The notes under the pieces are model-generated. The model worked only from the letters and a program-made list of their open reading frames with translations. It had not been told where the DNA came from and did not search any database. The position numbers and the translations under genes were made by a program. From VFKU01 sp038916785 (GTDB taxonomy: Bacteria > Hydrogenedentota > Hydrogenedentia > Hydrogenedentales > GCA-2746185), in NCBI GenBank assembly GCA_038916785.1, contig JBCLBO010000005.1, forward strand, positions 13,525 through 77,524: a stretch of 64,000 nt of DNA. The letters are read 5' to 3'. Positions 8,936 through 17,951 of this stretch are shown one piece after another (position 1 is the stretch's first letter; each line of letters begins with the position of its first letter).

Positions 8936-9604
8936 CTACTCCAGAATCGACCGCAAGGGAACGCTCAGCGTCGCGCCGATTACGCATGCCGCGAGGATTG
9001 TGAGCAGAGCCGCGACAAGGGTGTGAATCAGTCCGCGGAACACCGGTCCGGGAAAGTGTCGCTGGTATGCGTAGACTTGCCACCCGAGGCCGAGAAGCCC
9101 GAGCGCGAAGTACAGCGGACTGAGCCAGCCGGGCGGATCGACGAAGCCGTGGCGAAGCGCGACGTCGATCATGCGCTGTCCGCTGAACCCAGCGTCCGTT
9201 TTCCCTGCGACCAACGTCATGGCTGGACCCGCGATGGCGACCGGCACGGCGCTCAATGACATATCGAGAAGCCATCGAGAGAGTTGCGGGCGTTTACGCC
9301 CGAAGTAAAGCGCCAAGTGCCACACTTCCCCGGCCCACAACGCGCCCGCCACGGGAAACACGCACATCCAGTGAATCGCCTGAATCTCGGTGGCTGCGTT
9401 GAGCACGGAGAAGTAATACAAAATAATCGCCGCGCAGACTTCGACCATAGGCATCGGCCAGCCCGCGTGACCGTAGTACGTGAAGGTGTAGTACCAGCCG
9501 AGGCTAAAACCGAGGCCCGTCCAAAGCGCGATCGCGCCCAGCCAGCGCGCGGCAGCCCATCGGCGTTCATCACTTTTCATCGGTGGCAGATTCGATCTTG
9601 TCAT
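8936..9604 (-). CDS. Small multi-pass membrane protein of unknown function
   Basis: 222 residues with about five hydrophobic helices (WLGAIALWTGLGFSLGWYY, VEVCAAIILYYFSVL, IHWMCVFPVAGALWAGEVW and two nearer the C-terminus). No catalytic motif is visible and I do not recognise the family. Its ATG at 9604 overlaps the glmS stop codon in an ATGA arrangement, so it is translationally coupled to glmS in the order surE-yqaA, then glmS-this gene. That linkage hints at an envelope role, but nothing in the protein itself shows one. Confidence 0.6.
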   Translation of the reverse strand: MTRSNLPPMKSDERRWAAARWLGAIALWTGLGFSLGWYYTFTYYGHAGWPMPMVEVCAAIILYYFSVLNAATEIQAIHWMCVFPVAGALWAGEVWHLALYFGRKRPQLSRWLLDMSLSAVPVAIAGPAMTLVAGKTDAGFSGQRMIDVALRHGFVDPPGWLSPLYFALGLLGLGWQVYAYQRHFPGPVFRGLIHTLVAALLTILAACVIGATLSVPLRSILE

Positions 9605-11436
9605 TCCACCGTCACGCTCTTCGCGAGGTTGCGCGGCTGGTCGACGTCGCAGCCGCGGTTTACGGAGATGTGGTAGGCGAGAAGTTGCAGGGGGATGGTG
9701 GTGAGCAGGGGAGAGAGCGGTTCGGGGCAGGGCGGGACGTAGACAACCTTGTCCGCGTGCGCGGCGATGCCGGTGTCGCCCTCGGTGGCGATGGCGAGGA
9801 TGACGCCGTTGCGCGCGCGGACCTCCTGCATGTTTGAGATGATTTTGTCGCGCGTGGTGGATTGCGGCGCGATGAAGATGGACGGCAGCTTGTCGGTCAC
9901 GAGCGCGATGGGGCCGTGCTTCATTTCGCCCGCGCCGTAGCCTTCGGCGTGGATGTAGCTGATTTCCTTGAGCTTGAGCGCGCCCTCGAGCGCGGTGGGG
10001 TAGTTGTAGCCGCGGCCGAGAAAGAGCGCGCTGGCGGCGTCGCGGAAGCGCGGGTCCGACGCGCACTCTAGCAGCGTCTTCTGGTTGGCGAGGCAGATCG
10101 CGATTTTTTCCGGGATGCGCAGGAACTCCGACAGCAACGCGCCCGCGGCCTCGGGCGCGAGCGTATTGCGCAGGCGGCCGAGGTGAATCGCGAAGAGCGC
10201 GAAGGCAGCGACCATCGCGGTGTAGGCCTTCGTCGAGGCGACGCCCATCTCGATGCCGGCGCGCAGCGGGAGGACGGCGTGCGACTCGCGCGCGATGGTC
10301 GAGCCGTGCACGTTGACGAACGAGAGGATGGTGGCGCCGTTTCGCTTGGCGATGCGCAGCGCTTCGAGCGTGTCGGCCGTCTCGCCCGACTGCGTGACGG
10401 GGATCACGATGCTCCCCGGCGGGATGAGCAGGTCGCGGTAGCGGAACTCCGAGGCGATGTCCACCTCGACCGGCACCTTCGCGAGCGACTCGATGAGCCG
10501 CTTGCCGATGAGCCCCGAGTGCCAGGCGGTGCCGCAGGCGACGATGAAAATCCGCGGGCATTTCGCGAGCAGCTCCGGCGCGAGCTTGATATCGTCGAGC
10601 GCGACCTCCGCGCCTCCGGCCGCGACGCGCCCGCGCAGGACGTTGCGAATCACGTCCGGCTGTTCGTGGATTTCCTTGAGCATGAAGTGCGGATAGCCGC
10701 CCTTCTCGGCCATCGCGAGGTCCCAATCGACCGTTTTTACTTCGAGCGAATGAGGGTGTCCGTTCAAGTCTCGGATCGATACTCGGTCCGCGCGAAGTTC
10801 GGCGATCTGGCCGTCTTCGAGATACATCACGCGCCGGGTGAACTTGATGAGCGCGGTCGCGTCGGACGCGATGTAGTGTTCGTGATCGCCGACGCCGATG
10901 ACGAGCGGGCTGCCGTTGCGCGCCGCGATGAGCACGCCCGGATTGTCCTTCGAGACGACGCCGAAGGCATACGCGCCGCGCACGTCTTGTAGCGCGCGGG
11001 TCACGGCCGCGCGGAGATCGCCATGGTAATAGTGGCGGATGAGGTGCGCGACGATTTCGGTGTCCGTCTCGCTGCGAAAATGGACGCCCTTCGCGCGAAG
11101 CATCGCGCCGAGTTCGAGGTAGTTCTCGATGATGCCGTTGTGCACGACGGCGATTGCGAGGGCGTCGTCCATGTGCGGGTGGGCGTTCGCCTCGCTCGGC
11201 ACGCCGTGCGTCGCCCAGCGCGTGTGGCCAATCACGGTCGAGCCGTGCAGCGGCGAGGTGTTCAGCTTGGCTTCGAGCGCTTTGAGCTTGCCCACGGCGC
11301 GCACGGAGTCGAGCGCGCCCGCGTGGACGGCGGAGATTCCGGCGCTGTCGTAGCCGCGATATTCGAGCCTGCGCAGGCCGTCGAGCACGATGCCGACGCC
11401 GTCTTTTGGGCCGACGTATCCGACGATACCGCACAT
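9601..11436 (-). CDS. glmS: Glutamine-fructose-6-phosphate aminotransferase (isomerizing)
   Basis: 611 residues, the normal length. The N-terminal Ntn glutaminase starts MCGIVGYVG, with Cys2 as nucleophile after Met removal, and continues GLRRLEYRGYDSAGI and GHTRWATHG. Two SIS domains follow, with TQSGETADTLEAL and EGALKLKEISYIHAEGYGAGEMKHGPI-type segments, and the conserved C-terminus ends DQPRNLAKSVTVE. It makes glucosamine-6-phosphate from fructose-6-phosphate and glutamine, the first committed step to UDP-GlcNAc for peptidoglycan and lipopolysaccharide. Only 33 bp separate it from the YqaA-like gene upstream, so no room exists for a glmS ribozyme and none was seen. Confidence 0.97.
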   Translation of the reverse strand: MCGIVGYVGPKDGVGIVLDGLRRLEYRGYDSAGISAVHAGALDSVRAVGKLKALEAKLNTSPLHGSTVIGHTRWATHGVPSEANAHPHMDDALAIAVVHNGIIENYLELGAMLRAKGVHFRSETDTEIVAHLIRHYYHGDLRAAVTRALQDVRGAYAFGVVSKDNPGVLIAARNGSPLVIGVGDHEHYIASDATALIKFTRRVMYLEDGQIAELRADRVSIRDLNGHPHSLEVKTVDWDLAMAEKGGYPHFMLKEIHEQPDVIRNVLRGRVAAGGAEVALDDIKLAPELLAKCPRIFIVACGTAWHSGLIGKRLIESLAKVPVEVDIASEFRYRDLLIPPGSIVIPVTQSGETADTLEALRIAKRNGATILSFVNVHGSTIARESHAVLPLRAGIEMGVASTKAYTAMVAAFALFAIHLGRLRNTLAPEAAGALLSEFLRIPEKIAICLANQKTLLECASDPRFRDAASALFLGRGYNYPTALEGALKLKEISYIHAEGYGAGEMKHGPIALVTDKLPSIFIAPQSTTRDKIISNMQEVRARNGVILAIATEGDTGIAAHADKVVYVPPCPEPLSPLLTTIPLQLLAYHISVNRGCDVDQPRNLAKSVTVE

Positions 11437-11469
11437 AAATTAGCGAGAATCCCCCGGAAGAGCGCGGGA

Positions 11470-12066
11470 TCAGTGTAACACGAATTTCAGGACGTAAAAG
11501 CTGCCGACGAGCAGCACGGTGAATACGATTGTGAGCAGGTTGAAGCGCTTGTCGATGAACTGGCCAATCGGACTACCGTAGCGGTGGAGCAGGTACGCCA
11601 CCAGGAAAAACCGGGCCGCGCGCCCGACGATGGACGCCAAAATGAACGCGAGCAGATTCAGGCCGAACACGCCGGCGGTTATCGTGATGACTTTGTAGGG
11701 AATGGGCGTGAAAGCCGCGACGAAGACGATGCCCGCGTCATATTTCTTGTACAAGTCCTGAACATTCTCGAAGGCTTCGGGTGTGAAACTGGGCACGTAG
11801 GTGAAGAAAAATTCGTCCACGGCGTGCCAGAGCCCCCAGCCGATGGCGTAGCCCGCGCACGCGCCGAGCACCGAGCCCGCCGTGCAGATGGCCGCGAATC
11901 GCAGCCATTGCTTGCGGTGGCCCAAACACAGCGCGATGAGGAGAACATCCGGCGGGATGGGGAACACGCTCGATTCCGCGAAGGCGATGAGGAAGAGCGC
12001 GATGCCGCCGTAGGGCGTGTGCGCCCAGCTCAATACCCAGTCGTAGAGCTGACGAATCCACTTCAT
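11470..12066 (-). CDS. YqaA/DedA-type (SNARE-associated) membrane protein
   Basis: 198 residues. The N-terminal half has FLIAFAESSVFPIPPDVLLIAL, the family's ESSxFPIPPD re-entrant-loop motif. Farther on, GIVFVAAFTPIPYKVITITAG and GRAARFFLVAYLLHRYG match the second conserved block of the YqaA branch. DedA-superfamily proteins act as membrane transporters or flippases, including of undecaprenyl phosphate in some members; the substrate of this branch is unclear. The start overlaps the surE stop as ATGA, so it is co-translated with surE. The family and coupling are clear; the function is inferred. Confidence 0.85.
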   Translation of the reverse strand: MKWIRQLYDWVLSWAHTPYGGIALFLIAFAESSVFPIPPDVLLIALCLGHRKQWLRFAAICTAGSVLGACAGYAIGWGLWHAVDEFFFTYVPSFTPEAFENVQDLYKKYDAGIVFVAAFTPIPYKVITITAGVFGLNLLAFILASIVGRAARFFLVAYLLHRYGSPIGQFIDKRFNLLTIVFTVLLVGSFYVLKFVLH

Positions 12067-12818
12067 AAGGTGAGGTCCCAGCCGCGGAGCACGTCCAGCG
12101 CCAGAACGTTGGTGATGTCGCGGTGCAACGGGGTCACGCTGACGCGGCCGTTTTCGACCGCGTCGATGTCCGAGCCCGGAATCAGTGCGCTCTCAGGACG
12201 GAATCCGCCGATCCAATAGTAGTCGTTGCCGCGGGGGTCTTTGCGCGCGATGATCTCGTCGTCGAACTTGCGCAGGCCTTGGCGCGTCACGCTGATGCCT
12301 TTGAGTTTGTCGAAGGGTAGGTCAGGCACGTTCACGTTGAGGACCGTGTCCGGCGGGAGGCCGTGCTTGAGCACATGCGTGGCGATGAGCGCGGCGCAAC
12401 GCCCCGCCGTCTTGTAGTCCGTCGGTTCGTAGCCGCCGTTAGAAATGGCGAACGACGGGAAACCGAGTAGCATGCCTTCGTAGGCGCCGGCGACGGTGCC
12501 CGAATAGGTCACGTCGTCGCCGAGGTTGGGTCCGGTGTTGATCCCGGAGACGACGAGCGAGGGGCTGCGCGGCAGGAATTCGCGGACGGCGAGCAGGACG
12601 CAATCGGTGGGCGTGCCGTCGATCATGAACCAGCGATCGCGGATTTCCTTGACGCGCAGCGGGCGGTGCAGCGACACGCCGTGCCCCACGGCGCTCTGCT
12701 CGCGGTCGGGCGCGAAGACCCAGACCTCGCCCAAGTCCTGCATGCTCTCGACCAGGACCTCGAGCGCCGGCGAGGCGATGCCGTCGTCGTTCGTGGCGAG
12801 AATGAGCGGCCGATCCAT
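12063..12818 (-). CDS. surE: 5'/3'-nucleotidase SurE
   Basis: 251 residues from ATG 12818. The metal-binding motif ATNDDGI begins at residue 8 and the conserved FAPDREQSAVGHGVSL, IDGTPTDCVLLA and VSGINTGPNLGDDVTYSGTV follow, with MLLGFPSFAIS. SurE dephosphorylates nucleoside monophosphates and is linked to stationary-phase survival. The frame extends 76 codons upstream of 12818, but that segment is Arg/Cys-rich noise before the canonical SurE N-terminus. It forms a two-gene unit with the YqaA-like gene. Confidence 0.95.
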   Translation of the reverse strand: MDRPLILATNDDGIASPALEVLVESMQDLGEVWVFAPDREQSAVGHGVSLHRPLRVKEIRDRWFMIDGTPTDCVLLAVREFLPRSPSLVVSGINTGPNLGDDVTYSGTVAGAYEGMLLGFPSFAISNGGYEPTDYKTAGRCAALIATHVLKHGLPPDTVLNVNVPDLPFDKLKGISVTRQGLRKFDDEIIARKDPRGNDYYWIGGFRPESALIPGSDIDAVENGRVSVTPLHRDITNVLALDVLRGWDLTL

Positions 12819-13125
12819 CGGTGAGTGGGCTCCAAAGAGAGACTCGAGAAATTCAGCGCAGGCGGCGCAGCGCGCGCACAACACAGCGCGCAAAAGCGGC
12901 GCAACGCGTCGCGCGGGCGTAGTGTACGCTTTGCAGTACGTTTTCCCCCAAGGGTTTAGGGCTTTACAAGTCGGACGGTAAATGCTAAGATCGCGCGCCA
13001 AACTCAGGCTCCGGACTCTCGCGGATTTTGCGCCGATCACGGGCAATTCGCGTATATAAGTCGTTATATTTCAATAGGTTATGTCTGGTGGTCGAGAAGG
13101 TTTGGCAGGGAGATCGTGAGGCCGC
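12819..13125. other. Divergent intergenic region between surE and the IMPase-like gene
   Basis: 307 bp with no gene. It is GC-rich near surE and A/T-rich from 12950 on. It contains one good plus-strand promoter candidate (12963-12991). A second A/T patch at 13053-13070 (TATATAAG, TATATT) could be another start. No RNA gene or repeat was recognised. Confidence 0.5.
12963..12991 (+). promoter_or_regulatory. Candidate sigma-70 promoter TTTACA-17-TAAGAT
   Basis: TTTACA (12963-12968) and TAAGAT (12986-12991) are 17 bases apart, with transcription predicted about 130 bases before the IMPase-like gene at 13126. This is a match by eye to the consensus, in an otherwise GC-rich setting. Confidence 0.4.
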
Positions 13126-14493
13126 ATGGCGTCTAAGAAGGTGAAGAAGAAGTCCACCACCAAAGCCAAGTCTGGCAAGACGAAGTCGGCCCCGAAAACC
13201 GCCAAGAAGGCTATCCCAGCCAAAAAGCCGGCCCCCGCGAAGGCAAAAGCTCCCGCAAAAGCTCCCGCAAAAGCTGCCGTAAAACCCAAGCCGGCCGCGG
13301 TTGCGCAGCCGGCTGCGAAGCCCGCGATTGTGGCCAAGACTGCTGCGGCTCCCGCCAAGCCGGTTGCGGGGGAATCCACGACACCGCCCGCAGCCGCGTT
13401 GAAGAAGGGACAGAAGCCTTCGACGAAGCGCCCGGCGCTCAAGCTGCCCGAGCGCAAGCCGATACCCGCGGGGCCCTCGGCGCGCAGCGAGGCCAGCGGA
13501 GCAAAAATTCTTCCGCGCGAATTTCTGGTCGACCTGGCGAAGTCCGTGCGCAAGGCCGTGCGTCCGCTCGTGCTCTCGCTCAAGGGCCGCGAGATCGTCG
13601 GCCAGGCGCAGAGCGGCGATGCGACCTTCGAGATTGACATGGTCGCCGAGAAGGCGCTGCTCGGGTTCCTGAAGCGCGCGCGCAAGTCGGTCGCGTACTA
13701 CAGCGAAGATTCCGGGTACACGACCTTTGCGACTGGGCATCCGCAGAACTTGCTGGTGATCGATCCCATCGATGGCACGCGCGCCGCACGCAGTGGATTC
13801 GAGGGCTGTGTGATTAATGTGTGCAGCACGCGCGTGATCGAGCGGCCGAGCTACGCGGACGCCGATAACGCGCTGGTGATGGAGATTGTCGGCAACCGCA
13901 CGTTCTACGCTGAGCGCGGCCAGGGCACGAAACTCTACGTGGACGGCCATCCGCGCAAGATCACGCTGAATACGAACACGGACCTCGAACAGCTCGCATG
14001 GAGCATGACCGTGCCCGCGCGGCCTGCGGAGCTTATCTTCCCGGTCGCCGCGCGCCTTATGGATCTGAGCAGCCTCAAGGGCGGCTTCTTCGCGTGCAAC
14101 AGCACCTCGTACAGCCTCACGCGGCTCGTGAGCAACCAACTGGACGCCTGCGTGGATTTCGCGAACCGTTTTTACCGCGACATCCCGAACATTGTAAAGG
14201 ACCAGTTCATCAACGCCGGACGCGGCAACGTCGTCGGCGTGTGCCCCTACGACTTCGCGGCGGGCCTGCTCGTCGCGCACGAGGCCGGCTGCATCGTCAC
14301 CGACGCCTACGGAAACGGCCTCGAAGACGTGCTCCTGCTCGATTCGAGCGACACGAACAACCGCTCCATCATCGGCGCGGCGAACCCGGCGCTCTACGAC
14401 AAGCTCTTCGGCTACTTCGACACCCGCATCAAGCAATACGAGGACCTCCTCAAGCGCCGCCACGCCACGGCTGCGGCGCCTGCCGCGAAGTAG
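13126..14493 (+). CDS. Inositol-monophosphatase-family protein with histone-H1-like Lys/Ala/Pro tail at the N-terminus
   Basis: 455 residues. The first roughly 115 are low-complexity Lys, Ala and Pro (AKAPAKAPAKAAVKPKPAA and similar), like histone H1 or AlgP tails. The rest is an IMPase/FBPase-fold phosphatase with the metal motif DPIDGT at 213-218, an acidic approach DIDM-like segment (FEIDMVAEKALLGFL), YYSEDSGY, and the second metal Asp at 376 in CPYDFAAGLLVAHEAGCIVTD. IMPases remove phosphate from sugars or inositol using two or three Mg ions. The usual DPIDGTxNF continues here as DPIDGTRAARSGF, so the substrate pocket differs. The basic tail suggests binding to DNA, RNA or another polyanion, but this is inference. 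The tail starts at the first Met, with no alternative start before the catalytic part that would omit it. Confidence 0.8.
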   Translation: MASKKVKKKSTTKAKSGKTKSAPKTAKKAIPAKKPAPAKAKAPAKAPAKAAVKPKPAAVAQPAAKPAIVAKTAAAPAKPVAGESTTPPAAALKKGQKPSTKRPALKLPERKPIPAGPSARSEASGAKILPREFLVDLAKSVRKAVRPLVLSLKGREIVGQAQSGDATFEIDMVAEKALLGFLKRARKSVAYYSEDSGYTTFATGHPQNLLVIDPIDGTRAARSGFEGCVINVCSTRVIERPSYADADNALVMEIVGNRTFYAERGQGTKLYVDGHPRKITLNTNTDLEQLAWSMTVPARPAELIFPVAARLMDLSSLKGGFFACNSTSYSLTRLVSNQLDACVDFANRFYRDIPNIVKDQFINAGRGNVVGVCPYDFAAGLLVAHEAGCIVTDAYGNGLEDVLLLDSSDTNNRSIIGAANPALYDKLFGYFDTRIKQYEDLLKRRHATAAAPAAK

Positions 14494-14934
14494 CATCGGC
14501 CTCTAGCTGACGTCGCGGTAACAGCCACGGATCCGACGGATTAAACGGATCGATTACCCCGTCGCATGGGCGGCCCGCCCATGCGTCCCGCCCGGTGACG
14601 CCGGGTATTTTTTGGTCTTAGGCGGGGCCCCAGAGGCAGGCGGACCACGCCATCACCAATCGCTTGCCGTCGCCGAAGTCCCTATACGTATCTTCATTCT
14701 TGTTGCACTGTGATCTAGCCTAGAAATATCCGGTGCCAAACAAGGGTCCGTTCAGCCGACAACCTACTGCCCGGCAACAAGTTACCGTGCCGTACGACTA
14801 GCCGGAGAATTGCATGCGAGTCGAGTTCGCCAGATGTGGCCAATGGATCTCTCGCCGCGAAGTAGCTACTAGTGTAAGTAGTGAAAGTGATCGTGTAAAC
14901 TCGGCGATACTTCAATGTCGAGGCATCGGCGACG
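14494..14934. other. Intergenic boundary region before the NACHT islet
   Basis: 440 bp without a gene. It holds a perfect palindrome at 14563-14585 (11-bp arms, CGCATGGGCGG, one-base centre) and a terminator at 14591-14613. From about 14690 the composition changes abruptly to A/T-rich, and this continues through the NACHT gene. No tRNA or attachment-site duplication was found. Confidence 0.55.
14591..14613 (+). terminator. Rho-independent terminator after the IMPase-like gene
   Basis: The stem CCCGG/CCGGG with a 5-base loop (TGACG) is followed by TATTTTTT. The position, about 100 bases after the stop at 14493, suits transcription end for the IMPase gene. The 11-bp-arm palindrome just upstream may strengthen it. 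Confidence 0.7.
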
Positions 14935-17844
14935 ATGGAATTCAAAGACATGGATCTCCTGGACATACTTTCGCGTGTATGGACCTGGGTTTCCCATATC
15001 GATGACTGGTCTACGCCGGGCGCTTTGCTGGCTCGGCTGGTCGTCGGAGTTTTAGTGATTTATGTCCTACTCCTGATTACGAAACATGTTGTCGTGCTGA
15101 TTGCGAAACTTGTAGAATCGTGGAAGGTGATTGGACTGCCTGTATCAGTATCGCCCGAGGAACTAACGCATCGCCGTCGCCGACAGCAGTTCTGTAAGGT
15201 GCTCTATGCAGACTTGGCGGTCTTAGCGAAAGCGGAAAATTGGAACGACCAGTACTTCGCCGATTTGGAAGCGGAAGTCGAGGCGGAAGGGGGGTACTAC
15301 GCAACTCCGGTCAATCGCCTACTGAAGCGTAAGTCATCGGGATTACGACGCGTCCCCTCACTTATACAAGCGATTGATACCAGCACCGAGCAGTGCATAT
15401 TGGTCACTGGAGATCCCGGAAGCGGCAAGAGCGTGGCGTTACGACATCTAGCGAATCAAATCGCGGAACGAGCATCGAAATCACGAATGAAAGACGAGAG
15501 GATTCCTCTCTATCTGAACCTAAAGGAATTGCCAGCACCGCCTCCTGGAGGACCAACTGCAGACTTCATCAAGGACTTTGTTCTCGACAATATCCGCCGA
15601 GGCGACGCTGACACGGCAGCGTACGTCCGCGAGAATTGGTTGCATTACCGAGATCTTGGGTTGTGGTTCTTTCTCTTCGATTCTTTCGATGAGATTCCGG
15701 CGGTGCTCCATGCGCCTACGGGAAGCACTGCAATACGGCTTCATGCCGATGCGATTCGCAAGTTTTTCGAAGGAATGAGTTCGTGTCGGGGTGTCTTGGC
15801 ATCGAGAGAATTTAAGGGGCCTGATGCATTGCCGTGGCAAAAATTTAGAATCCTTCCTTTGAGCGCGGCCCGGCAGGAGGAATTGGTCCAGAATTCTTTT
15901 CTCTTGCCGAACCAAAAGAGCATTGCGCTGCTTCACGTTGCGTCCAGCCGCCAGGGAATACTTAACAATCCTCTATTCCTAACGCTTCTTTGCCGGTACG
16001 TCAAAGAAGTCAACGGTCCACCCACGAGCGACAATGAACTTCTGTTAAGGCACATCGAATGGCTGGCTAATCGGGAACCTGAATACTTGACGAAACGCTA
16101 CGGTCTCAAACCCGAGCAATTGCTCGAAGGAAGCGTTAAGCTGGCCGTGCTTTTTGCCGAGGATCCTGCTCTAAGTTTGGCTCCAACAATCGATGACATA
16201 GTCCGCTCGCTTTCGCCTGAGAATCCAATGAACGATCTTGAGAATCTTCTGGCGGCGCTAATCGATGCGAAGATCGGACGATGCGACGTCAAGGAAGCGA
16301 AGGTGGGCGATAGGCGATTTGCATTTTCCCATAGGCGTTATCAGGAGACGTTATTTGTCCGGCACTTAATGCAAAACCCCGATCACTTGTCACCGAGGGC
16401 ACTGTTAACGGACTTGAAATGGCGTGACTACGCCGTAACGCTACTCCAGACAGCGCCTCCGGAAGTTCTCGGACCTTTGTTCGAGGAAGCCGGACGCGTT
16501 CTCGACGAATACTGCCTGTCCAATTCCCCGATTGAGGTTCTGCCTGCCTTTGGATCGAACATGCATTATTTTGAGTGGGCGAATTCTGCCGCCGGTGGCC
16601 TTCTGCGCATGTTACAGGAAGGAACGAGTCGGCGACCGGAAGTAGTACCGTCAGATCTTCGGGACAAGATCGAATCCGCTATGGCCCCACCATGGAACGA
16701 TGGAGACTCGTACGACCGCCAACAAGTATTGTTGCATGGAGCACTGGCGCCCGAAGCCGAGTACAAGAAATGGGTCCGATGGGCGATGGAATCTGGAACC
16801 GTGTACCATTGGGATGCTGCGTTCTCAAACATTGCCTTTCTGAATACATTGCCAGAGGAAGTTGCAGAATGGTTTCGGGTCCAGCTCGGCGATCGATTGT
16901 TTGCCACCACGCAACGTGCGGAAATCGTTCGATTGGAAGCAATCGCGCACCGGCTGCCTCCAAGTGTGGGTGCAAGATGGATCGTGGCGCGGGCACGAAA
17001 GACCTGGAATCTTGCAAGGTACGTTGAGCGCTTCTCCGCAACGATCAACGGCGCGATTCAGTCCAGGGTTTTGGGCCAGGCTAGATTCTCAGCGACGAGT
17101 TCATCAGTTCCCGTCGTACTCGCCCTACTATCATATTTTGTCTTTGTGCTGACGGTCAGCACCTTACTCGCTGTGTATCGGGCGATCGACGAACGAAATC
17201 TCTGGGCGGCTTGTGTAGCCGCAGCGGTAGCGTTCATGGACGCAGTGATACTCGCGCAGTTGGGACGTGTGGCGTTTCGCGCAGTCGGAGAGAAATTGAC
17301 CGCGTTTACAATAGCTTCGGCTATGCGACGGAAATTTTTGTCGCTTCGCGGTGCGGTCGCCGCCGGCGGCCGAGTCACCCTCGTACCGATCGCGCTTCTG
17401 GTTCTGGTAACCGTCATCGCGTTTTGGGTTCCACAACTATTAGATGTCGATCTGAAGTTCCCGCTATATTTCCTGATATCTTCGCTAATTCTTTTTTCCT
17501 TGCTCGCCAGCGTCCTTGGATCACTTCTGGTCGCCATATGGCGGATGACGCGACATCGCTTGCGCCGACTCGCGGGCTTGGTACGTAGCGGGTCGCCAGT
17601 CCCACGAGCGGAGTCATGGGGTGAGCTCAGTGTTTGGCTCAGTTTCAGACCGCGGGAGTGCGTCTCGACGGTGCCTGAATGTCGGTCATCGCTCCGACTC
17701 ATTGAATCAGCTCATCGCGATCGAGGAGGTCCCGTTGATTTGCCGCTTCTCAGATCGACTCCGGCGTTGACGCAGGTTGAATACGGAGTACTTGTTACCG
17801 CTTTGCTTCGAAGGATGAGAGAGCTATCCAACACCGCGACTTGA
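14935..17844 (+). CDS. Membrane-anchored NACHT-type STAND NTPase (candidate defence or signalling protein)
   Basis: 969 residues. One helix lies near the N-terminus (about 32-56). The NACHT-type P-loop GDPGSGKS is at 159-166 and the extended Walker B LWFFLFDSFDE at 243-253, with the small-residue DSFDE typical of NACHT. A sensor-like LASREF segment and a helical region (HRRYQETLFVRHLMQ) follow. From about 720 to 868 there are four strongly hydrophobic segments, then a soluble tail of about 100 residues. There is no recognised effector domain; the C-terminal membrane block is the obvious candidate. Codons are visibly A/T-richer than in the neighbours, implying transfer. NACHT proteins in bacteria include antiphage systems (bNACHT, Avs), so defence is plausible but unproven. 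Met6 at 14950 is an alternative start; neither has a strong ribosome site. Confidence 0.78.
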   Translation: MEFKDMDLLDILSRVWTWVSHIDDWSTPGALLARLVVGVLVIYVLLLITKHVVVLIAKLVESWKVIGLPVSVSPEELTHRRRRQQFCKVLYADLAVLAKAENWNDQYFADLEAEVEAEGGYYATPVNRLLKRKSSGLRRVPSLIQAIDTSTEQCILVTGDPGSGKSVALRHLANQIAERASKSRMKDERIPLYLNLKELPAPPPGGPTADFIKDFVLDNIRRGDADTAAYVRENWLHYRDLGLWFFLFDSFDEIPAVLHAPTGSTAIRLHADAIRKFFEGMSSCRGVLASREFKGPDALPWQKFRILPLSAARQEELVQNSFLLPNQKSIALLHVASSRQGILNNPLFLTLLCRYVKEVNGPPTSDNELLLRHIEWLANREPEYLTKRYGLKPEQLLEGSVKLAVLFAEDPALSLAPTIDDIVRSLSPENPMNDLENLLAALIDAKIGRCDVKEAKVGDRRFAFSHRRYQETLFVRHLMQNPDHLSPRALLTDLKWRDYAVTLLQTAPPEVLGPLFEEAGRVLDEYCLSNSPIEVLPAFGSNMHYFEWANSAAGGLLRMLQEGTSRRPEVVPSDLRDKIESAMAPPWNDGDSYDRQQVLLHGALAPEAEYKKWVRWAMESGTVYHWDAAFSNIAFLNTLPEEVAEWFRVQLGDRLFATTQRAEIVRLEAIAHRLPPSVGARWIVARARKTWNLARYVERFSATINGAIQSRVLGQARFSATSSSVPVVLALLSYFVFVLTVSTLLAVYRAIDERNLWAACVAAAVAFMDAVILAQLGRVAFRAVGEKLTAFTIASAMRRKFLSLRGAVAAGGRVTLVPIALLVLVTVIAFWVPQLLDVDLKFPLYFLISSLILFSLLASVLGSLLVAIWRMTRHRLRRLAGLVRSGSPVPRAESWGELSVWLSFRPRECVSTVPECRSSLRLIESAHRDRGGPVDLPLLRSTPALTQVEYGVLVTALLRRMRELSNTAT

Positions 17845-17951
17845 ATTGCCTTCTGTTCAATCGGAACTCGAGAACGTGCGATACGAACCGCGAGCTGCCG
17901 CGCTTATTTTTTTGGAGTAGAATGGCCCCCGTGTCCCTGGAGGAAAATCAG

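Noticed and set aside
11437..11469. glmS ribozyme
   Set aside because: Only 33 bp separate glmS from the preceding gene, too little for the ribozyme.
12985..14496. 503-codon minus-strand open frame opposite the IMPase-like gene
   Set aside because: Low-complexity Arg/Leu/Gly product produced by GC-rich third positions; the plus strand has the phosphatase motifs.
14494..14934. tRNA gene or attachment site at the edge of the NACHT islet
   Set aside because: No cloverleaf-like sequence and no direct repeat at both borders could be found by eye.
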